Below, piece after piece: positions 7,533 to 12,116 of a DNA stretch of 12,116 nucleotides. The translations under genes were made by a program, and so were the position numbers. The stretch spans positions 1 through 12,116 of the forward strand of contig JADLBT010000122.1 of the NCBI GenBank assembly GCA_020847555.1, given 5' to 3'. This stretch comes from Gemmataceae bacterium (GTDB taxonomy: Bacteria; Planctomycetota; Planctomycetia; Gemmatales; Gemmataceae). Position 1 is the stretch's first letter. Every line of letters begins with the position of its first letter. The notes beneath the pieces are model-generated. The model did not search any database. It was not told the DNA's origin and saw nothing but the letters and a program-made list of their open reading frames with translations.

Positions 7533-9008
7533 ATGAACGAGCACCGGATCGAACGCGACTCGATGGGCGAGGTCAAGGTGCCCGCACAGGCGTACTACGG
7601 CGCCCAGACACAGCGAGCCGTCGCGAACTTCCCTGTCTCCGGCCAGCCCCTTCCGCCCCGCCTGATCCACGCCCTCGGCCTGGTCAAGTTCGCCGCCGCG
7701 ACCGCCAACGAGAAGGTGAGCAAGCTCCCGCCCAACCTGGCCGACCCGATCCGGCGCGCGGCCCGGGAGGTTGCCGAGGGCAAGTTCGACGACCAGTTCC
7801 CGGTGGACGTCTACCAGACCGGCTCCGGCACCTCGTCGAACATGAACGCCAACGAGGTCATCGGCAACCGCGCCATCGAGCTTGCGGGCGGGGATCGGTT
7901 CGCGGTAAAGAAGGCGATCCACGCCAACGACCACGTGAACATGGGACAGTCCACCAACGACATGTTCCCCACCGCAATTCATGTGGCGGTCGGCGTCGCC
8001 ATCCACAAGGAACTGGTCCCCGCCCTGGAGCGCTTTCAGGCCGCCCTTGCCGACAAGGCGCGGCAGTGGGACGACATCATCAAGATTGGCCGCACCCACC
8101 TGGCCGACGCGACGCCGATTCGCCTCGGCCAGGAGTTCAGCGGCTACGCCCGCCAGCTGGAACTGTCCGTCGAGCGTGCCCGCCGAGGACTGCAGGCGGT
8201 GCTGGAGTTGCCGGCCGGCGGGACGGCGGTCGGCACCGGCATCAACACCCATCCGCGGTTCGGCGCGACCGTGGCCGAGGTGCTGGCCGCCGAGACGGGC
8301 GTGCCGTTCGTCGAGGCGCGGAACCACTTCGAGGCGAACGCCAACCGGGATGGCCTGGTCGAGTGCAGCGGCCAGTTGCGGGCGGTCGCGGTCAGCCTGT
8401 TCGCGGTCGCGAACAACCTCCGCTGGCTCGGCAGCGGGCCGCGCTGCGGGTTCTTCGAGATCAGCATCCCCGACCTGCAGCCGGGATCGTCCATCATGCC
8501 GGGCAAGGTCAACCCGGTGCTGAGCGAGAGCCTGATGCAGGTCGCGGCGCGGGTGCTCGGCAACGACCAGACGATCGCCTTCGCGGGCGCCGCCGGCGGC
8601 CAGTTCGAGTTGAATATCATGATGCCGGTGATGGGACTGGCGGCGCTGGAGAGCGTCCAGATCCTGGCCGGCGCCGTCAACGCCTTCGTCGCTCTTTGCC
8701 TGACCGTCAAGTGGACGCTCCCGGACGGCAGTCCGGGCGACGGGCTGATGGCGAACCGAGCGACGTGCGAGCGTCAGGTCGAGCAGAGCCTGGCGATGGT
8801 GACGAGCCTGAACCCGCTGATCGGGTATGACACTGCGGCGGCCGTCGCCAAGGAGGCGTTCAAGACGGGCAAGACGGTGCGGGAACTCTGTCTGGAGAAG
8901 ATGCGCGCGGGGACGCTGAGGAGGAAAGACAGCGAGGCAGCGGTAACCGAGGCGGAATTGAACCGGGCGCTCGACCCGCGCGGCATGACCGAGCCGGAGA
9001 ACGGGTGA
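7533..9008 (+). CDS. fumC: Class II fumarate hydratase
   Basis: Interconverts fumarate and L-malate in the TCA cycle; iron-independent homotetramer of the fumarase/aspartase superfamily. The 491-aa product is slightly longer than E. coli FumC (467). It shows MGEVKVPAQAYYGAQTQRA (11-29), TGSGTSSNMNANE (96-108), GQSTND (138-143), GRTHL with His189, GTAVGTGINTHP (230-241), SGPRCGFFEISIP and the signature GSSIMPGKVNP (318-328) holding the catalytic serine. SGPRCG and GTSSNMN fit fumarase rather than aspartase. The region before IGYD carries about ten extra residues (TLPDGSPGDG), and the C-terminus ends with a charged extension before LDPRGM. The ATG at 7533 follows AGGAT; an upstream in-frame ATG (7482) gives an atypical N-terminus. 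A possible 8-bp hairpin (7491-7498 with 7510-7517) sits just before the ribosome binding site. Adenylosuccinate or argininosuccinate lyase activity is unlikely. Confidence 0.93.
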   Translation: MNEHRIERDSMGEVKVPAQAYYGAQTQRAVANFPVSGQPLPPRLIHALGLVKFAAATANEKVSKLPPNLADPIRRAAREVAEGKFDDQFPVDVYQTGSGTSSNMNANEVIGNRAIELAGGDRFAVKKAIHANDHVNMGQSTNDMFPTAIHVAVGVAIHKELVPALERFQAALADKARQWDDIIKIGRTHLADATPIRLGQEFSGYARQLELSVERARRGLQAVLELPAGGTAVGTGINTHPRFGATVAEVLAAETGVPFVEARNHFEANANRDGLVECSGQLRAVAVSLFAVANNLRWLGSGPRCGFFEISIPDLQPGSSIMPGKVNPVLSESLMQVAARVLGNDQTIAFAGAAGGQFELNIMMPVMGLAALESVQILAGAVNAFVALCLTVKWTLPDGSPGDGLMANRATCERQVEQSLAMVTSLNPLIGYDTAAAVAKEAFKTGKTVRELCLEKMRAGTLRRKDSEAAVTEAELNRALDPRGMTEPENG

Positions 9009-9037
9009 GTTCGTCGTGCTCGTCAAACCAGCCCGGA

Positions 9038-9104
9038 GCGCCCGCGACGGTGCTGCAAGGAGCGCGCCCGTCGCGGGCGCAGCGCCAGTCCACGCTGGCG
9101 CTGC
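9038..9104. repeat. Nested palindromes downstream of fumC
   Basis: Two perfect inverted repeats follow the fumC stop. The first pairs 9038-9050 with 9068-9080 (13 bp, starting GCGCCCGCGACGG, loop 17). The second pairs 9079-9088 with 9095-9104 (GCAGCGCCAG, 10 bp, loop 6) and shares two bases with the first, so they compete slightly. No T-run follows directly, but T8 occurs at 9152-9159. They may protect the fumC 3' end, help termination or be a dispersed repeat. The rest of the 314-bp spacer holds the thyX control region. Confidence 0.55.
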
Positions 9105-9166
9105 GGGCTCGGATGGCGACCCCGGACTCTCTCCCGCCAAGACCGCTAGTGTTTTTTTTCTCCGGA

Positions 9167-9184
9167 CACAGTACGATCACAGTA
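9167..9184 (+). promoter_or_regulatory. CACAGTA direct repeat at 11-bp spacing upstream of thyX
   Basis: CACAGTA occurs at 9167-9173 and 9178-9184, an 11-bp period that puts both copies on one face of the helix. It lies about 70 bp upstream of the -35 element of the thyX promoter candidate. It might be an activator site; it could also be chance. Confidence 0.25.
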
Positions 9185-9251
9185 TGTACGGGTGGAAGCG
9201 ATCCGGCAAGAATGGGAGGATAGAAGAATTGGGGGACAGAAACGGCCCCTA

Positions 9252-9281
9252 TTGACAGCCTGAAGGTCTGCGGGGTACAAG
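9252..9281 (+). promoter_or_regulatory. Sigma70-type promoter of thyX
   Basis: A perfect -35 TTGACA (9252-9257) is followed after 18 bp by TACAAG (9276-9281, 4 of 6). Transcription would begin near 9288, giving a leader of about 35 nt. The spacer is AT-richer than the surrounding genes. The next base run already belongs to the hairpin that covers the thyX ribosome binding site. Confidence 0.5.
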
Positions 9282-9313
9282 CTTTTCCCATTTCTTTTCA
9301 GAATCGGGAAAGG
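9282..9313 (+). promoter_or_regulatory. Leader hairpin covering the thyX Shine-Dalgarno
   Basis: CTTTTCCC (9282-9289) can pair with GGGAAAGG (9306-9313): seven Watson-Crick pairs and one wobble, loop 16 nt. The right arm holds AAAGG, the Shine-Dalgarno of thyX (AAAGGA, 8 nt before the ATG at 9323). If transcription starts near 9288, only part of the left arm would be in the mRNA, which weakens the case. Confidence 0.3.
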
Positions 9314-9322
9314 AAACCCGTC

Positions 9323-10126
9323 ATGGCTGTCGCTTCCAACTCTTCTTTGGACATCCGCACCATGGTCGAGCCTACGATCTATCTGGTGGGGCGCCAGATG
9401 GTCGATTGGGCGGAGATCGACCGCTTCCTCGCAGACCATAACATCAACTGGAAAACGGACACGGAAGTTGCCGGTGAACAACTGTCAGAAATTGCGGGCC
9501 GAACCTGCTATATGTCGTTCAGTCGGCCGAGGCCGGGAGGAAACGAGGCTTACCTCAAGCATATCCTCGAAGTGGGTCACGGCTCGGTTCTCGAACACGC
9601 CGTCTGGAATTTTATCTTCACGGGAATCAGTCGCAGCTGCTCCCATGAACTCGTGCGCCATCGGGCTGGTTGGGCCTACTCCCAGCTGAGCCAGCGCTAC
9701 GTGGACGAATCGGTCGCCGAGTACATCGAACCAGATGCGATTGCAGACGACCCGGAACTGCACGCCCTCTGGCTGGAGTGCGTGGCGGAGAGCCACCAGG
9801 GTTACCTCCGCCTGGTCGAGAAGCTGCTGGAGAAATTCAAGGATGAAGCGGATAAAACGCTGCGTCGCAAGATGGCAAGACAGGCGGCGCGAAGCGTCCT
9901 GCCAAACGCCACCGAAACCAAGATCTTCGTGACCGCGAACGCGCGCGCGCTGCGTCACTTTATCGAGATGCGTGCCAGTCGCCACGCCGAGGTCGAGATT
10001 CGGAAGCTTGCGGTGCAACTTTTGCAACTGATGCAAAAGGAGGCTCCGCACCTTTTTGGCGATTACCAGTTGCAGCCCTTGCCCGACGGCACCTTCGAGG
10101 CGGTCACGCCGCACCGCAAGGTCTGA
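9323..10126 (+). CDS. thyX: FAD-dependent thymidylate synthase ThyX
   Basis: Makes dTMP from dUMP using methylenetetrahydrofolate as carbon donor and NAD(P)H through FAD; replaces ThyA in many bacteria. The 267-aa product has the flavin and nucleotide motifs GHGSVLEHAVWNF (85-97), the ThyX signature starting RHR (112-114) and running to SQRY (123-126), and the C-terminal block SVLPNATETK with NARALRHF and EMRASRHAE (191-223). The signature is RHR, eight residues, then Ser123; the textbook motif is RHRx7S (in M. tuberculosis RHRHFSYSQLS), so one residue is extra here. The ATG at 9323 has AAAGGA 8 nt upstream; Met14 is possible but lacks a ribosome site. Codon use and GC look lower than in fumC and rho (some 60-base stretches are near 53-60 percent). 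rho follows 54 bp downstream and may be co-transcribed. Confidence 0.95.
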   Translation: MAVASNSSLDIRTMVEPTIYLVGRQMVDWAEIDRFLADHNINWKTDTEVAGEQLSEIAGRTCYMSFSRPRPGGNEAYLKHILEVGHGSVLEHAVWNFIFTGISRSCSHELVRHRAGWAYSQLSQRYVDESVAEYIEPDAIADDPELHALWLECVAESHQGYLRLVEKLLEKFKDEADKTLRRKMARQAARSVLPNATETKIFVTANARALRHFIEMRASRHAEVEIRKLAVQLLQLMQKEAPHLFGDYQLQPLPDGTFEAVTPHRKV

Positions 10127-10170
10127 CACCGCCCGTATCCGCCCCCCCGACACGACGAAATGTCCCTAGC

Positions 10171-10183
10171 AAGGTATTCCATG
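10171..10183 (+). promoter_or_regulatory. Ribosome binding site that decides the rho start
   Basis: AAGG (10171-10174) lies 6 nt before the ATG at 10181. The alternative in-frame ATG at 10160 is preceded by C-rich sequence without any purine run, so 10181 is preferred. Confidence 0.55.
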
Positions 10184-11302
10184 TCGCGTGATAAATCGCC
10201 GGCCCAGGGCGTCCTGGAGATGCACCCCAAGGGGTCCGGCTTCCTGCGCAACCCGGCTCGCAACTACGCTGCCCAGCCGACCGACCCTTACGGTCCCGCG
10301 CCGCTCATCACCAAGCTCGGCCTGCGCGAGGGGCTCCTCCTCGCCGGCCCGGTCGAGCCGAACAAGAAAGGGACCGGCCCGCGCCTCCTCTCCCTGGACA
10401 CCATCGAGGGGATCGATCCGACCAAGTACCCACGCCGCAAGTTCGACGACCTGACGCCGATCGACCCGCACGAGCGCATCGTCCTGGAAACCGGACGCGA
10501 GCCGCTGACGACGCGCGTCATGGACATGCTCACGCCCATCGGCAAGGGCCAGCGCGGCCTGATCGTCGCCCCCCCCCGGACCGGCAAGACCATCCTCCTG
10601 CAGCACATCGCCCAGGCCGTTGCGGCCAACCACCCGGAAATGCATCTAATGATGCTTCTCATCGACGAGCGGCCGGAGGAGGTCACCGAGATGCGGCGGA
10701 CGATCCAGGGGGAGGTGATCGCGAGCAGTTCCGATCGTGACGCCGTCAGCCATGCGCGCCTGGCCGAACTCGTCGTGGAGCGCGCCAAGCGCCTGGCCGA
10801 GCAGGGCAAGCAGGCGTTCGTCCTGCTCGACAGTCTGACCCGGCTGGCCCGGGCGTACAACAAGAACGTCGGCAGCGGCGGGCGCACCCTCAGCGGCGGC
10901 CTCGACAGCCGGGCGATGGACGTTCCGCGCCGCCTGTTCGGCACGGCCCGCGCGTTCGAGGAGGGCGGATCGCTGACGATCATCGCGACGGCCCTGATCG
11001 ACACCGGCTCGCGCATGGACGACTACATCTTTCAGGAGTTCAAGGGCACCGGCAACATGGAACTGGTGCTCGACCGCAAGCTCGCCGACCGGCGCATCTT
11101 CCCGGCGATGGACATCAGCCAGTCCGGGACGCGCAAGGAGGAACGCCTGCTGCCGCCGGAGGTGTATCGGCAGGTGACGCTGCTGCGGCGCAGCCTGGTG
11201 TCCCTCAACCCGATCGCGGCGATGGAGTCGCTCGTCAAGAAGCTCGCCGAGTATCCCTCCAACAGCGCCTTCCTGGAGCGGGTGAGTACGTTTGTCCGCT
11301 GA
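10181..11302 (+). CDS. rho: Transcription termination factor Rho, short form
   Basis: Hexameric RNA helicase that ends transcription by loading on unstructured C-rich RNA and translocating to polymerase. The 373-aa product has the cold-shock-like RNA-binding domain (about 8-75), then the ATPase: Walker A APPRTGKT (130-137), Walker B LMMLLIDE (156-163) continuing RPEEVTEM, DSLTRLARAYN (217-227), the Q-loop SGGRTLSGG (232-240), the R-loop EFKGTGNME (286-294) and SGTRKEE. It is shorter than E. coli Rho (419) because the N-terminal helical bundle is absent. RNP1, GFGFLR in E. coli, reads GSGFLR (18-23), so one aromatic residue of the primary RNA site (E. coli Phe62) is Ser. The start is set by AAGG before 10181; 10160 would add seven residues. 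A very long hairpin follows. Confidence 0.96.
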   Translation: MSRDKSPAQGVLEMHPKGSGFLRNPARNYAAQPTDPYGPAPLITKLGLREGLLLAGPVEPNKKGTGPRLLSLDTIEGIDPTKYPRRKFDDLTPIDPHERIVLETGREPLTTRVMDMLTPIGKGQRGLIVAPPRTGKTILLQHIAQAVAANHPEMHLMMLLIDERPEEVTEMRRTIQGEVIASSSDRDAVSHARLAELVVERAKRLAEQGKQAFVLLDSLTRLARAYNKNVGSGGRTLSGGLDSRAMDVPRRLFGTARAFEEGGSLTIIATALIDTGSRMDDYIFQEFKGTGNMELVLDRKLADRRIFPAMDISQSGTRKEERLLPPEVYRQVTLLRRSLVSLNPIAAMESLVKKLAEYPSNSAFLERVSTFVR

Positions 11303-11318
11303 AGATCGAGAGTCCCCT

Positions 11319-11370
11319 CGGCGCGCTACGCGGCGCTCCGGGCTGGTCCGGAGCGCCGCGCGGCGCGTTG
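11319..11370. repeat. Long hairpin downstream of rho
   Basis: Bases 11319-11341 pair with 11348-11370: 23 positions, one mismatch (11328/11361), three wobbles, and an uninterrupted 13-bp GC core next to a 6-nt loop (GCTGGT). It starts 17 nt past the rho stop. No U-tract follows on either strand, so it is not a standard intrinsic terminator; it may stabilise the 3' end or be a repeat. Its right foot overlaps the -35 of a downstream promoter candidate. Confidence 0.6.
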
Positions 11371-11395
11371 CACTTCCCTACGCCACGGTTATAAT
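11368..11395 (+). promoter_or_regulatory. Promoter candidate P1 upstream of the TPR gene
   Basis: TTGCAC (11368-11373) and a perfect TATAAT (11390-11395) are 16 bp apart. Transcription would begin near 11402, leaving a leader of about 160 nt. TATAAT is rare by chance in such GC-rich sequence. Confidence 0.45.
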
Positions 11396-11439
11396 CAGCA
11401 CCAGGCGGGCACGGACGCCGGCGCCGGCCACGGAAGGAA

Positions 11440-11468
11440 TTGCTCGCATCTCGGACGCCGACTATACT
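11440..11468 (+). promoter_or_regulatory. Promoter candidate P2 upstream of the TPR gene
   Basis: TTGCTC (11440-11445) and TATACT (11463-11468) are separated by the ideal 17 bp. Transcription would begin near 11475, about 86 nt before the ATG. It shares the TTGC -35 start with P1, so the two could be tandem promoters. Confidence 0.45.
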
Positions 11469-11560
11469 GGGTTGATGTGCCCTTCTCGGGGTGGTGTCGC
11501 CGCGAGGCCCACTCCCCTAACGGCGGGGCCTGACCCGGTCCGATCTCGCAGGGGGAAGTC

Positions 11561-11992
11561 ATGGCACAGCAAGGGAAGCCTCCGCACGAGGGCTCCGAAA
11601 CCGCTTCCACCGGCGCCCTCACCCGCGCCGCGGACCAGAGTCAACTCGACTTCGAGATCGAGTTCTTCGGCCGCCTCCTCGAACGCCACCCTAACTACGT
11701 CGATGTCCTTCGCGTGCAGGGCAACAACCTGACCCTCAAGGGCCGCTATGCCGAGGGTCTCCAGATCGACAAGCGCCTCATTGCCCTCCGCCCCACCGAC
11801 CCGCTCGCCCACTACAACCTCGCCTGCTCCTACGCCCTCCTGAATCGCCCCGAACAAGCCATCAAGACCCTGCGGCGTGCCGTCGAGCTGGGGTATCGCG
11901 ACTTCCGGTACATGCGCGAGGACCGCGACCTCGACTCGATTCGCACCGACCCGCGCTTTCGCCAGTTGCTGCGCGAGTACGAAAACCGCTGA
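11561..11992 (+). CDS. Small tetratricopeptide-repeat (TPR) protein
   Basis: A 143-aa protein with no signal peptide or membrane segment, so probably cytoplasmic. After a polar N-terminus (1-27) it has helical TPR units: a half or degenerate unit at about 30-48 (FEIEFFGRLLERHPNY), a second at about 49-82 (GRYAEGLQIDKRLIALRP) and a well-formed third at about 83-115 (AHYNLACSYALL, then QAIKTLRRAVELGY). The C-terminus (DLDSIRTDPRFRQLL, 123-137) is the type of cap often seen after TPRs in short bacterial proteins. TPRs bind partner proteins; no partner is evident. The ATG at 11561 follows AGGGGGAAG at good spacing. It has its own promoter candidates and is bounded by hairpins on both sides, so it looks like a single-gene unit. 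Confidence 0.85.
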   Translation: MAQQGKPPHEGSETASTGALTRAADQSQLDFEIEFFGRLLERHPNYVDVLRVQGNNLTLKGRYAEGLQIDKRLIALRPTDPLAHYNLACSYALLNRPEQAIKTLRRAVELGYRDFRYMREDRDLDSIRTDPRFRQLLREYENR

Positions 11993-11998
11993 ACGTCA

Positions 11999-12047
11999 GT
12001 GGGCAGTGGACAGGCAACCTGGCTGAGGCTTGCTGTTCACTGCCCAC
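11999..12047. repeat. Long hairpin downstream of the TPR gene
   Basis: GTGGGCAGTGGACAG (11999-12013) pairs with CTGTTCACTGCCCAC (12033-12047): 15 positions, one G-T wobble, loop 19 nt. It begins 7 nt past the TPR stop. There is no T-run after it. The word AGTGGGCAGTG (11998-12008) also occurs, inverted, at 2814-2824 in the recA-glpD spacer, suggesting a dispersed repeat family. Confidence 0.55.
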
Positions 12048-12059
12048 GGTCCACTACTC

Positions 12060-12116
12060 ATGCATCCTCTCCCCCGCGGCACCGGCCCGCTGTTCACCGA
12101 CCCCTCGGCCGACCAC
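12060..12116 (+). CDS. Possible start of a further gene (truncated by window edge)
   Basis: An ATG at 12060 opens a frame that stays open to the right edge (19 codons, beginning MHPLPRGTGPLFTDPS). No Shine-Dalgarno is visible before it and the protein is too short to recognise. It lies just after the TPR hairpin. It may be a real start or a chance open frame. Confidence 0.3.
   Translation, partial: MHPLPRGTGPLFTDPSADH

Overview
The window is a GC-rich (mostly 65-70 percent by eye) bacterial chromosome segment. I read it as Planctomycetota, probably the Gemmatales/Isosphaerales side. This rests on long spacers between housekeeping genes, an FHA-GAF-AAA+ sigma54-type activator, a GLGRRW-type Gfo/Idh/MocA protein, a ThyX-type thymidylate synthase and a short Rho. 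No 16S gene or other decisive marker is present, so the taxonomy is inference.

Left part, minus strand (1-4382): a partial secreted HtrA-like protein that runs off the left edge and has lost its catalytic histidine; recA with a clear Shine-Dalgarno and its own intrinsic terminator; a 388-bp spacer with a small palindromic repeat element; and glpD, the respiratory glycerol-3-phosphate dehydrogenase. Right part, plus strand (4540-12116): a Gfo/Idh/MocA-like protein without the usual EKP lysine motif (divergent from glpD), an FHA-GAF-AAA+-Fis regulator, class II fumarase (fumC), a 314-bp spacer with nested palindromes and a good sigma70-type promoter, thyX, rho, a 258-bp spacer with a very long hairpin and two promoter-like pairs, a small TPR protein, another long hairpin, and perhaps the first codons of a further gene.

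The genes are mainly housekeeping: DNA repair (recA), dTMP synthesis (thyX), transcription termination (rho), and central carbon and respiratory metabolism (glpD, fumC). They do not form one pathway. thyX and rho are close enough (54 bp) to be co-transcribed; the others look like single transcription units. I see no tRNA, rRNA, CRISPR array, transposase, prophage or defence system. The points worth a second look are departures from family motifs (HtrA His to Pro, Gfo/Idh EKP to CPT, ThyX RHRx8S, Rho RNP1, RecA Ser94) and intergenic RNA/DNA structure, rather than an obvious new multigene system.
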